Part shown: positions 18,429 to 26,947 of the stretch, in pieces
Layout: each line of letters opens with the position of its first letter
How positions within the stretch are numbered: position 1 is the stretch's first letter
Assembly: GCF_025717555.1 (NCBI RefSeq)
Contig: NZ_JAJIRP010000003.1
Location: forward strand, 310,001 to 374,000
Direction: 5' to 3'
Length of the DNA: 64,000 nt
From: Paucibacter sp. B2R-40
GTDB lineage: Bacteria; Pseudomonadota; Gammaproteobacteria; Burkholderiales; Burkholderiaceae_C
The notes under the pieces: generated by a model
Database searches by the model: none
Told to the model about the DNA's origin: nothing
The model's input: only the letters and a program-made list of their open reading frames with translations
Made by a program: the position numbers and the translations under genes

Positions 18429-19613
18429 ATGGACTTGAACTTCACGGCGGAAGAAATTGCTTTCCGCGCCGAAATCCGGCAATGGGTGGCGGAGCACCTG
18501 CCCCAAGACATCTGCGCCAAGGTGCATCAGGCGCAGCGCCTGGGCAAGAGCGATATGCAGCGCTGGGCCAAGATCCTGGGCACGCAGGGCTGGCTGGGCT
18601 GGGCTTGGCCCAAGCAGTTTGGAGGTCCGGGCTGGAACGCCGTGCAACGCCATCTGTTCGAGGAAGAATGTGCGCTGGCCGGTGCGCCGCGCATCGTCCC
18701 GTTTGGCCCGGTGATGGTGGCTCCAGTCATCATGGCCTTCGGCACACCGGAGCAGCAGCAGCGCTTTCTACCCGGCATCGCGAGTGGCGAGGTCTGGTGG
18801 AGCCAGGGCTACAGCGAGCCGGGGTCGGGGTCGGATCTGGCTTCGGTCAAATGCAAGGCTGAGCGGCAAGCGGGCGGCAGCTTCCTCGTCAATGGCCAAA
18901 AGACCTGGACTACCTTGGGCCAATATGGCGACTGGATTTTTTGCCTGGTGCGCACCGATTCCTCCGGCAAGCCTCAGACCGGCATCTCTTTTTTGCTGAT
19001 TGATATGAAGTCGCCCGGCGTGACCGTGCGGCCCATCATCATGTTGGACGGAGAACATGAGGTAAACGAGGTGTTCTTCGACAATGTCCAGGTGCCGGCC
19101 GACAATCTGATCGGCGAGGAAAACAAAGGCTGGACCTATGCCAAATATTTGCTGGCGCATGAGCGCAGCAATATCGCCGACGTGAACCGCGCCAAGCGGG
19201 AGTTGGAGCGGCTCAAGCGCATTGCCACGGCCGAGGGCTTGATGGAGAAGGACACACGCTTTCGCGACCAAGTGGCATTGCTGGAGGTCGACATCATTGC
19301 CTTGGAGATGATGGTCTTGCGCGTGCTGTCAGCCGAAAAAAGTGGCAAGCAGTCCCTTGATGTGGCGGGCCTGCTCAAGATCCGCGGCAGCGAGATTCAG
19401 CAGCGCTATACGGAGTTGATGATGCTGGCCGCCGGCCCTTTCAGCTTGCCCTATATCCATGAGGCGATGGAGGCCGGCTGGCAGGGCGACCATGTCGGCG
19501 CGGCTTATTGCGCGCCCTTGGCCAGTCACTATTTCAACACCCGCAAGACCACCATCTACGGTGGCTCGAACGAAGTGCAACGCAATATCGTCGCGCAGAC
19601 GGTCTTGAGCTAA
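18429..19613 (+). CDS. Acyl-CoA dehydrogenase, large subunit (PimC-like)
   Basis: A 394-residue flavoenzyme of the acyl-CoA dehydrogenase superfamily. It begins MDLNFTAEEIAFRAEIR and shows the family blocks WSQGYSEPGSGSDLAS, VNGQKTWTT and TTIYGGSNEVQRNIVA. Where medium-chain enzymes have YEG (the catalytic Glu), this has YGG, so a catalytic base must lie elsewhere, as in two-subunit acyl-CoA dehydrogenases. It is paired with a second such gene 12 nt downstream and resembles the large subunit of the pimeloyl-CoA dehydrogenase type. The substrate is not fixed by sequence; dicarboxyl-CoA or a branched-chain acyl-CoA would fit. Confidence 0.85.
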   Translation: MDLNFTAEEIAFRAEIRQWVAEHLPQDICAKVHQAQRLGKSDMQRWAKILGTQGWLGWAWPKQFGGPGWNAVQRHLFEEECALAGAPRIVPFGPVMVAPVIMAFGTPEQQQRFLPGIASGEVWWSQGYSEPGSGSDLASVKCKAERQAGGSFLVNGQKTWTTLGQYGDWIFCLVRTDSSGKPQTGISFLLIDMKSPGVTVRPIIMLDGEHEVNEVFFDNVQVPADNLIGEENKGWTYAKYLLAHERSNIADVNRAKRELERLKRIATAEGLMEKDTRFRDQVALLEVDIIALEMMVLRVLSAEKSGKQSLDVAGLLKIRGSEIQQRYTELMMLAAGPFSLPYIHEAMEAGWQGDHVGAAYCAPLASHYFNTRKTTIYGGSNEVQRNIVAQTVLS

Positions 19614-19625
19614 GGGGTTAGCAGG

Positions 19626-20753
19626 ATGGACTTCGATTTCACCGACGACCAAGCCTCTTTGCGCGACGCGGTGCGCCGCTGGGTAGCCAAAGACTACGAC
19701 TTCGCGCAACGGCAAGGTTTTGTGCGCTCCGGCGGCTTTTCGCGCGAGGCCTGGGACGGGATGGCAGGCCTGGGCTTGTTGGGGCTGGCCGTGCCCGAAG
19801 CCCATGGCGGCATGGGCTTGGGCAGCGTCGATGCGATGGTGGTGATGGAAGAGTTAGGCCGTGGCCTCGTGATGGAGCCGTTCGCACAAGCCGGCTTGAT
19901 CGCCCCCGCCGTACTCGGCCATGCGCCCGAGGCGGTGCAGGCCGAATGGTTGCCCAGAATAGCCGGCGGCGAAGCCTTGATCGCGCTGGCCCAACAAGAA
20001 CGCGGGGCGCGCTACGGCCTGAACCATGTCGGCGCCCGCGCCTTAGACGGCAAGCTCAGCGGCGTCAAAAACCTGGTCGCCGCGGCTGACGCGGCGGATG
20101 CCTTCATCGTGCCGGCGCGTGTGCATGGAAGCATCAATGCTGCCGACGGCATCGCGCTTTACCTGATCGAGCGGCACGCGGCAGGTGTCGGGATTCGCCC
20201 CTACAGCCTGCAAGACGGGTCGCGTGCGGGAGACCTGAGCCTGTGCGATACGCCGGCCACATGCTTGGTCGGACCCGAGCAAGGTCTGGCCGTACTGGAG
20301 TTGGCCGTCGATATCGGCATTGCCGCCTTGTGCGCCGAGGCCGTAGGCGCGATGGAAGAACTGATCGCCATCACCGCCGACTATATGAACCAGCGCAAGC
20401 AATTTGGTGTTTCGATCAGCAGTTTTCAGGCGCTGCGCCACCGTATCGCCGACGTCAAAATGCAGCTCGAGTTGGCCCGCTCGATGAGCTACTTTGCCAG
20501 TTTGAAGCTGGGCGAAAAGCCGGCAGCCCGGCGCCGCGCCTTGGCGCAGGCCAAGCTGCAACTGGGCCAATCCATGCGCTATGTCGGCCAGCAATGCACG
20601 CAGTTGCACGGCGGCATCGGCGTCACCGATGAATACATTTCCAGCCATTACTTCAAACGTCTGACCGTGATGGAAATGCAGTTTGGCGACAGCCTGCACC
20701 AACTCGCCGAGGTCAGTGCCCGCATGACGGACAAGGCCGGCGTGTTCGTTTGA
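19626..20753 (+). CDS. Acyl-CoA dehydrogenase, small subunit (PimD-like)
   Basis: A 375-residue acyl-CoA dehydrogenase paralogue that begins MDFDFTDDQASLRDAVRRWV and contains GLLGLAVPEAHGGMGL, MNQRKQFGVSISSFQALRH, and QLHGGIGVTDEYISSHYF. Sequence is clearly divergent from the preceding large subunit, which is the pattern seen in alpha2-beta2 heterotetrameric enzymes, where active site and FAD site are shared between subunits. The two genes are separated by 12 nt and should be one transcript. No CoA ligase or enoyl-CoA hydratase gene is beside them. The gene converges on the peptidase pair, with stops 1 nt apart. Confidence 0.85.
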   Translation: MDFDFTDDQASLRDAVRRWVAKDYDFAQRQGFVRSGGFSREAWDGMAGLGLLGLAVPEAHGGMGLGSVDAMVVMEELGRGLVMEPFAQAGLIAPAVLGHAPEAVQAEWLPRIAGGEALIALAQQERGARYGLNHVGARALDGKLSGVKNLVAAADAADAFIVPARVHGSINAADGIALYLIERHAAGVGIRPYSLQDGSRAGDLSLCDTPATCLVGPEQGLAVLELAVDIGIAALCAEAVGAMEELIAITADYMNQRKQFGVSISSFQALRHRIADVKMQLELARSMSYFASLKLGEKPAARRRALAQAKLQLGQSMRYVGQQCTQLHGGIGVTDEYISSHYFKRLTVMEMQFGDSLHQLAEVSARMTDKAGVFV

Positions 20754-20754
20754 G

Positions 20755-21807
20755 CTAAGCCAGCAGTTCGCGCCAGTCCGGCGCCAAATCACTCAAGCCG
20801 ATACGGCGGTGTCCATCGCGCCCCTCCACCGTGGTGGCAGCAAATAGGGCCTTCACAATCGCCTGCTCACAGGCCTCGGCGGCGGCCTGGAACAAAGAGT
20901 CAAGTCTTGCTTCGTGCAGCATGGCGACCGAGGGCATTGCCTGCGTGGCGCTGTGCGGTAGCTGGTAAGCGGTGGAGAAAGCCAAGGCAATATCGCCGCT
21001 GCCGTGGCCATAGTCGGAGCCAGTTCGCGCCAAACCGGCCCCGGCCCGGCGCGCCAATCGACTCAGCTGCCGGGCGTCCAGCGGCGCATCGGTCGCCAGA
21101 ATCAGGATGATGGAGCCCTTCTCCGGCCCGGCCGTCTTGTCCGACTCACGCAGCCGCTGTTGCAGCAAGGGCCCGATGCAGCGCCCTTGCAGCGTCAAGG
21201 CCTCGGGGCGGCCAAAGTTGGCCAGCACCAAGGCTGCGACCACATAACCCTCTATCTGCCGTGAGGCCGAACCGATGCCGCCCTTCAGACCGAAGGCGCT
21301 CATGCCCCGCCCTGCCCCGACGCTGCCCTGAGCGAAGTCAGCTCCGGCGTCGGCCAAGGCCTGCGCCAAGTGCAAGTGCTGTACGGCAAAGGCCTGTGCG
21401 TCATTCAGATAGCCGTCATTGCATTCCAAGACCAGCGGATTGACGGTCGGCCAGTCGCGGCCAATCTGCGGGTGGCGGGCGATGGTCTCTCGCGTCAAGG
21501 CGGTCGCCAAGGTGCCCACCGCCATGGTGCTGCCCAGCACGATGGCCGTCTCCAATTGCCCCAACTCCTGCATTTGCAGCAGTCCCATGCTCTTGCCGAA
21601 ACCATTCAGCACGGCCAAACCGGCCGGCAGTTTGTTCAAAAACAAATCACCGTCATGCGGCTTGATGACGGTCACTCCGGTCTGCACCGGGCCGGCGGCC
21701 AGCGTGTGGTGGCCCACCGTGACCCCGGCCACATCGGCCAAACTGTCCAGCGGGCCACTGGGCAGCACGCCAATGCGGGGAAAGACCTCCATCGGCTTGG
21801 CCCTCAT
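20755..21807 (-). CDS. P1 family self-processing aminopeptidase (DmpA/BapA type)
   Basis: A 350-residue protein of the P1 family, which autoprocesses into two chains and releases N-terminal amino acids, in some members D-amino acids or beta-amino acids. The cleavage region KGGIGSASR places the nucleophile at Ser180 after Gly179. GSVGAGRGMSAFGLKGG and VNPLVLECNDGYLND are family hallmarks. The start ATG overlaps the stop of the upstream isoaspartyl peptidase gene (ATGA), so the two are translationally coupled. The N-terminus has no signal peptide, so it should be cytoplasmic. Confidence 0.88.
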   Translation of the reverse strand: MRAKPMEVFPRIGVLPSGPLDSLADVAGVTVGHHTLAAGPVQTGVTVIKPHDGDLFLNKLPAGLAVLNGFGKSMGLLQMQELGQLETAIVLGSTMAVGTLATALTRETIARHPQIGRDWPTVNPLVLECNDGYLNDAQAFAVQHLHLAQALADAGADFAQGSVGAGRGMSAFGLKGGIGSASRQIEGYVVAALVLANFGRPEALTLQGRCIGPLLQQRLRESDKTAGPEKGSIILILATDAPLDARQLSRLARRAGAGLARTGSDYGHGSGDIALAFSTAYQLPHSATQAMPSVAMLHEARLDSLFQAAAEACEQAIVKALFAATTVEGRDGHRRIGLSDLAPDWRELLA

Positions 21808-22781
21808 GCCTGGTCCCCATAGATGGCCACAAACGGCAGCTCGCCGACGCGCGCATAGCCCCGGTACATGCCCTCGGAGTTGAAACTAAAGGCAATATCG
21901 CCATTTGCCGCCACCGCGATCAAGCCGCCGCTGCCGCCCAGATTCGGCAACTTGGTTTTCACCACATTGTCGGCCGCGGCCTGTACCGAAAGCCCCAAAT
22001 AGGCCATCTGGGCCGACACATCATGTGCGGCGCAAGCGCGCATAAAAGCTTCGCCCGTGCCGGTGCAAGACACCGCCACCGTGGCGTCATTGGCGTAGCA
22101 GCCGGCACCGATGATGGGTGAATCACCAACCCGGCCGAGTTGCTTATTGGTCATGCCGCCGGTCGAGGTGGCGGCGGCCAAGTGCCCGGCTGCATCGAGA
22201 GCCACCGCGCCAACGGTGCCGAGTTTGCAAGCGTCATCGATCGGGCCCGAGCCTGAACTTTCGCCATCATGGTCAAGCAAGGCACCGCGCTGCGCGCGCT
22301 GGGCCGCACGCAATTGCGCCAGCCGCAACTCGGTGCCGAACCATTCCGGCGCAACCTGCTCGAGTTGATAACTGGCCGCAAACGCGTCGGCCGCCGCGCC
22401 CACAAACATCAGATGTTCGCTGTGCTGCATCACGGCGCGGGCCGCCAGCACCGGGTTGCGGGTGGTACTCAGGCCGGCTACCGCCCCCGCCTGCAAATTG
22501 CTGCCGTCCATCACGCTGGCGTCCAACTCATGCGTGCCGGCGGCGGTATAGACAGCGCCGCGCCCGGCGTTGAACAACTCGCACTCCTCGATCTGCCGCA
22601 CCGCCGCAACCACCACCTCAAGCGCCGCCACACCGGCAGCCAGTTGGGCCTGGCCGGCCAACAAGATGCGGGCCATGGCGGCCAGATATTCGGCCTCTTT
22701 CGCGGCACTCATCTGGCTGCGCAGCAGCGTGCCGGCGCCGCCGTGGATGGCCAGGACCGGCATCATTTGATTGTTTGACAT
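21804..22781 (-). CDS. iaaA: Isoaspartyl peptidase / L-asparaginase (Ntn hydrolase)
   Basis: A 325-residue protein of the threonine N-terminal nucleophile group that hydrolyses isoaspartyl dipeptides and L-asparagine after self-cleavage. The nucleophile is Thr189, in KLGTVGAVALD. Other family features are AIHGGAG near the start, FNAGRGAVYT and ELDASVMDG. The start at MSNNQMMPVL keeps the conserved N-terminal strand close to the start; an ATG three codons upstream is an alternative. It overlaps the P1 peptidase gene by 4 nt. It lies divergent from rsuA. Confidence 0.9.
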   Translation of the reverse strand: MSNNQMMPVLAIHGGAGTLLRSQMSAAKEAEYLAAMARILLAGQAQLAAGVAALEVVVAAVRQIEECELFNAGRGAVYTAAGTHELDASVMDGSNLQAGAVAGLSTTRNPVLAARAVMQHSEHLMFVGAAADAFAASYQLEQVAPEWFGTELRLAQLRAAQRAQRGALLDHDGESSGSGPIDDACKLGTVGAVALDAAGHLAAATSTGGMTNKQLGRVGDSPIIGAGCYANDATVAVSCTGTGEAFMRACAAHDVSAQMAYLGLSVQAAADNVVKTKLPNLGGSGGLIAVAANGDIAFSFNSEGMYRGYARVGELPFVAIYGDQA

Positions 22782-22905
22782 CGCACGCATCCCAAAATTC
22801 ACCCCGCCGGTCAAAAGCCTCGACTCGAAGCCCGCATTCTTTCAGCCTGACGCCGGCGGCCTCACCCCGACTAACCCTCGGACGGCCTTGAGGGACAATG
22901 CGCTC

Positions 22906-23670
22906 ATGAAGATGCATATCGCCCAAATCCTGTTTTCCCAAGGCTTCGGCAGCCGTCGCCTGTGTTCCGGCCTGCTGTTCAACGGCGAGGTCAGCATTGG
23001 CGGCCATGTCATTGCCGACCCCTGGGAGGAGTTCGAAACCGAGGGTCTGGAGTTCGAGGTGTCGGGCAAGACCTGGCCCTATTACGCCAAGGCCTTGATC
23101 CTGCTGAACAAGCCCAGCGGCTATGAATGCTCGCGCAAACCCAAGCATCACCCCAGCGTGATGAATCTGCTGCCCGCCCCGTTGCGTGAGCGTGACGCGC
23201 AGCCGATTGGCCGGCTCGACGAAGACACCACCGGCCTGCTGCTGCTGACCGATGACGGCGCCCTGATCCACAAGCTGACCAGCCCCAAGCACCATGTGCC
23301 CAAGGTCTATGAGGCGCAGTGCAAGCACCCCGTAACGCCTGAAATGGTGGCACAGTTGCTGGCCGGCGTGGAGTTGCGCGAGCCGGAATCCAGCAAGCCT
23401 CCCGGATCTCCTGGCGCAAAGCCCGAGCGCACCGTGCCCTACAAGCCCGAACAGGTGCGCGCCGAGGGCGCCGAGGCCTTCGGCACGCATGGTCTGCGTT
23501 TGACCTTGATCGAAGGCAAATACCATCAGGTCAAGCGTATGGTGGCTGCCGTCGGCAACCGGGTCGAGAGCCTGCATCGCCCGCAGTTTGGCGCGCTCAC
23601 CTTGCCGCCCGATTTGAAGCCGGGCGAGTGGATTTGGCTCAGCAGCCCGAGCTTGATCACACCCACATAA
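22906..23670 (+). CDS. rsuA: 16S rRNA pseudouridine 516 synthase
   Basis: A 254-residue pseudouridine synthase of the RsuA type. Residues 1-50 are a small S4-like domain (ILFSQGFGSRRLCSGLLFNG). The catalytic loop GRLDEDTTGLLLLTDDG contains catalytic Asp105. The KLTSPKHHVPKVYE block, and near the end GKYHQVKRMVAAVGNRV, confirm the family. RsuA isomerises U516 in helix 18 of 16S rRNA. The start was taken at MKMHIAQILF because it gives the canonical S4 N-terminus and avoids running into the divergent isoaspartyl gene. It could alternatively be the RluE relative, but the charge pattern favours RsuA. Confidence 0.82.
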   Translation: MKMHIAQILFSQGFGSRRLCSGLLFNGEVSIGGHVIADPWEEFETEGLEFEVSGKTWPYYAKALILLNKPSGYECSRKPKHHPSVMNLLPAPLRERDAQPIGRLDEDTTGLLLLTDDGALIHKLTSPKHHVPKVYEAQCKHPVTPEMVAQLLAGVELREPESSKPPGSPGAKPERTVPYKPEQVRAEGAEAFGTHGLRLTLIEGKYHQVKRMVAAVGNRVESLHRPQFGALTLPPDLKPGEWIWLSSPSLITPT

Positions 23671-23689
23671 CAAGTTGATGACACGGCAT

Positions 23690-23740
23690 CACCGATCGGT
23701 GTTTGCCCTAGAAATGCGGCAACTTTGCGACGATCTAGGG
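23690..23740. repeat. Inverted repeats in the rsuA to kinase spacer
   Basis: Within the roughly 190 nt between rsuA and the hybrid kinase gene there is a perfect 12-bp palindrome CACCGATCGGTG (23690-23701) and, just beyond, the pair CCCTAGA (23706-23712) and TCTAGGG (23734-23740) 21 nt apart. A short TTGTAACAA follows further on. No T run follows these, so they are not simple terminators. They could be an operator or an RNA structure; I see no known family. Confidence 0.5.
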
Positions 23741-23862
23741 AAGACCCGAGTCATGTTGTAACAAACTGTCTGTAGAACCTCGTCCTTAACACAGGGGCCA
23801 AGCGCCCACTGTCAAAGAGCTGCCCAGAAAGTGCAGCCGATTTGCCGAGGGAATACCGACTT

Positions 23863-25755
23863 ATGACTGCAGCAGCTGCCTTGGGGCAGATGAACGCGAC
23901 CGCGCCCAGCCTTGTGGCGCCGAGCAAAACGGCCAGACCCGACATCACCGAGCAGGTGAAGTCGGAGCGTTTCGCATCGCTGTGCGAACGCATCACCATC
24001 CCGACACTGATGGGTCTGGTGTTCAGTCTGATGCCGGTACTCCTGTTCTGGCCCCACTTGCCACATGCCGTCTTGCTGACCTGGTTCGGCGTACGCCTGG
24101 CTCTGAGTGGTCTGCGCTGCTTCGATGTTCTGCGCTTCAGGCGCTACTGGCAGGCCTGCAGCCAAACACCGAGCACCGCTGAGCTGGCCCCATGGCGGCG
24201 GCGTTTCATGCTGGCGCTGGGGCTGGACTCGCTGAGCTGGGGCGCGGCCGGTTGGATCTTTCATGCGACTGCAGCACCCGAGCTCGAGGGCGTCATCTTG
24301 GCGGCCCTGGTGGCCTTGAGTGGCATCGGCCTGCTCAATCTGGGCGGGCGCTGGCGTGCCAATCTGCTCTTCAGCGGCTTCGCTTTGGCACCATTGATTG
24401 CCTATCATCTGAGCTTGGGCAGCCAAGTTGGCGCCCTGACCGCGCTGGGTCTGATGGCCTTTGTGGCCATCGGCCTGAATGAATCGCGCCGTGCCGACCA
24501 TCGCAGCACCGAGCTCTTGCGCCTGCGCTTGATCACCGATCGGGTCGCCCAGCAGCATCAACAGGCACTGCAGTCAGCCGAGCAATCGAGCACCAGCAAG
24601 AGCCGTTTCGTCGCGAACATGAGCCATGAGATTCGCACCCCGCTGAATGGCATTCTGGGCATGACACAGCTGTTGGAGCGATCCACGCTGGATGTGCAGC
24701 AGCGCGAGCAGGTCGACATCATGCGCCGCTCGGGCCACCACTTGCTGGCCTTGGTCAATGACATTCTTGATCTGGCCCGGATCGAGTCGGGCAAGCTGGC
24801 CGTGGATGCCGGGCCCGTCAATGTGCGCGAGACCGTCGACGACGTTTGCCGCCTGCTGGGCGAAACAGCGCGCGACAAGGGTCTGGCCTTCGAACTTCAA
24901 ATGAGCCCCGCCCTGCCCCACTATGCACTCGGCGACGCCTCGCGCATCAAGCAGGTGCTGCACAACCTGATCGGCAATGCGATCAAGTTCACCGAGCGGG
25001 GTCAGGTCTTGATCGAGGTCGGCACCACGCTGGACATGCGCGCCGGCACGCTCTTGCGCTTTGCCGTGCGGGACACCGGCGAGGGCATTGCGGCCGACCA
25101 GATGGAGCGCGTGTTCGCGCCCTTTGAGCAGGCCGAACAGGCCGAGGCCGCCCAGGGCCAGGCGCGCAAACCGCGCCGCCAAGACGGCACCGGCCTGGGC
25201 CTGACCATTTCACGCGAACTGGCGCGCGCGATGGGCGGCGACCTGCGCTGCAGCTCGGTCCCCGGTCAGGGTTCCTTGTTCGAGTTCACCTTGCCGCTGC
25301 AGGCCTGCGTCAGTGAGATCCCCCCGCTCAGCACAGCGCGCGGTGTAGTGCAACCCGCGCCCAAATTGTCTGGCCGCGTGCTGCTGGTCGACGACAGCAT
25401 GGTCAATGTGCTGGTCGCCACCGCCATGCTGGAGAGCTGCGGCCTGCAGGTCGAGCAAGCCGAAGATGGCCTGCAAGCACTTGAGCGGCTCGAGACCGCC
25501 GCCTACGACCTCGTCTTGATGGACTGCCAGATGCCCAAAATGGACGGCTTTGAGGCCACGCGGCGCTGGCGCGCGCATGAGCGCAAGCTCTCGCTCGGTC
25601 ATGTACCCATCGTCGCCCTGACGGCCAGCGCAGTCAACGGCGACCGCGATCGCTGCATCTTGTCAGGCATGGACGACTACTTGGTCAAGCCCTTCGAGAT
25701 GGATGACCTGGTCGCCGTCGTGCAGCGGCATATTCAGGTGGCAGAGCTGGTTTGA
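23863..25755 (+). CDS. Membrane hybrid histidine kinase with a receiver domain
   Basis: About 630 residues. After a short N-terminal tail there are several hydrophobic segments between roughly residues 45 and 205 (for example TLMGLVFSLMPVLLFW and GLMAFVAIGLN), forming a membrane sensor domain without a clear periplasmic loop. HisKA follows (FVANMSHEIRTPLNG, His255), then a HATPase (NAIKF, DTGEGI, GTGLGLTISRELARAMGG) and a C-terminal receiver (LVDDS, LMDCQMPKMDG, LVKPFE). There is no Hpt domain. An ATG at 23863 is preferred over the TTG 21 nt upstream. The stop overlaps the TTG start of the following S41 peptidase gene. Confidence 0.88.
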   Translation: MTAAAALGQMNATAPSLVAPSKTARPDITEQVKSERFASLCERITIPTLMGLVFSLMPVLLFWPHLPHAVLLTWFGVRLALSGLRCFDVLRFRRYWQACSQTPSTAELAPWRRRFMLALGLDSLSWGAAGWIFHATAAPELEGVILAALVALSGIGLLNLGGRWRANLLFSGFALAPLIAYHLSLGSQVGALTALGLMAFVAIGLNESRRADHRSTELLRLRLITDRVAQQHQQALQSAEQSSTSKSRFVANMSHEIRTPLNGILGMTQLLERSTLDVQQREQVDIMRRSGHHLLALVNDILDLARIESGKLAVDAGPVNVRETVDDVCRLLGETARDKGLAFELQMSPALPHYALGDASRIKQVLHNLIGNAIKFTERGQVLIEVGTTLDMRAGTLLRFAVRDTGEGIAADQMERVFAPFEQAEQAEAAQGQARKPRRQDGTGLGLTISRELARAMGGDLRCSSVPGQGSLFEFTLPLQACVSEIPPLSTARGVVQPAPKLSGRVLLVDDSMVNVLVATAMLESCGLQVEQAEDGLQALERLETAAYDLVLMDCQMPKMDGFEATRRWRAHERKLSLGHVPIVALTASAVNGDRDRCILSGMDDYLVKPFEMDDLVAVVQRHIQVAELV

Positions 25756-26852
25756 GTCGGCCACTGCCGGCCCAATCGGGCAATGCCGGCGATACCGTCG
25801 GCCCTGTCGCCGGCCGCTCAAGGCGAGCTTTCTGGCTGGTCCTGTCCTCGTCGATTGCTTGCGCTTGCGTCATTGCTTACGTGCTGCTGCGCGTCTACCA
25901 ATACCGTGCAAGCGCCGTGATCGATAGGCCGACAGAGATCGTGGCCGAAGTCATTGACCTCATGCGAGCCAACGCGCTCAATGGCGAGCGCTCGGACTGG
26001 CCGGAGATCCAAGCGCTGGCCAATCAAGTTGCTCGCAACAATGGTGGCGAGCGTGAGCGCGATTTAGATTCGGCTTTGCACTACCTCGTTTCGAAGCTGG
26101 CTGATGGGCATTCCTTCTACATGCCGCGTGCTGCGGTCGAACCTTTGCTGGCAGAGCCAGCCGCGAGCCCGAAGAAACCCGCATCAATCGCCGATTTGAC
26201 GGCGCTCCATGGCTATCCTGCGATTGCTGTACAGAGTTTTTTGACCTTCGAGCCTGCGATGGCATTGGCCGCAGCTGGTCATTTGAGAGCCCTGCTCAAT
26301 AGAGCCAGCGCCAGCAACTCATGTGGTTTGATCGTGGACCTCAGAACGAATTCAGGCGGCAATATGTACCCCATGCTGGTCGGCATCTTGCCCTTGTTAC
26401 CGGAGGGCCTGATGTTGAGTTTCAAGTCGGTCAAGGGTGTGTCGACCGATGTATCACGCCAGGGCGGGGAAATCTGGCTGGCCGGCAACAAAGCCACCGA
26501 CGCGCTTGAAAGCGTCTCATCAATGCCTGCCATCCCCGTCATGCCGGTGCATGTCGCTGTATTGACCGGGCCGCAAACGGGCAGTTCGGGAGAAATGCTG
26601 GTGTTGGCTTTCAAGGGCCGCACCAACACCCGCTCCTTCGGTCTGCCTACGGCCGGCGTCACCAGCGCCAACCAGCCCTTTCCACTCAGACATGGCGGGG
26701 TCTTGAATCTGGCGACTTCCACGACGCTGGACCGAAGCGGCGCGCCGCACCCAGGTCCGATTCAGCCGGATGAGCGCATCGAGCCCCATGGTGCTCAATT
26801 GAGCGCCGAGCAAGCGGCTGCGGCTTGGCTGGATAGAAGCTGCAAAGCCTGA
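25752..26852 (+). CDS. Membrane-anchored S41 family peptidase without a PDZ domain
   Basis: A 366-residue protein. A single hydrophobic stretch near residues 26-50 (LVLSSSIACACVIAYVLL) anchors it, with the rest probably periplasmic. The S41 core is visible: an N-terminal helical region, KLADGHSFYMP, GLIVDLRTNSGGNMYPML, and TGPQTGSSGEMLVLAFKGR, where a Ser of the SSGE motif is the expected nucleophile. There is no PDZ domain between the helical part and the core, as in smaller S41 proteins. The start TTG overlaps the kinase stop (TTGA), so expression is coupled to it. Confidence 0.8.
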   Translation: MSRPLPAQSGNAGDTVGPVAGRSRRAFWLVLSSSIACACVIAYVLLRVYQYRASAVIDRPTEIVAEVIDLMRANALNGERSDWPEIQALANQVARNNGGERERDLDSALHYLVSKLADGHSFYMPRAAVEPLLAEPAASPKKPASIADLTALHGYPAIAVQSFLTFEPAMALAAAGHLRALLNRASASNSCGLIVDLRTNSGGNMYPMLVGILPLLPEGLMLSFKSVKGVSTDVSRQGGEIWLAGNKATDALESVSSMPAIPVMPVHVAVLTGPQTGSSGEMLVLAFKGRTNTRSFGLPTAGVTSANQPFPLRHGGVLNLATSTTLDRSGAPHPGPIQPDERIEPHGAQLSAEQAAAAWLDRSCKA

Positions 26853-26947
26853 TAGCCGTTTGGCTTCACCCAGGCTCAGCCCCAGGTGCTTGCGCTCTCG
26901 GCCGCACTTCGCATGATGCCCGCCGCACCCGACGCATAATCTCGGCC

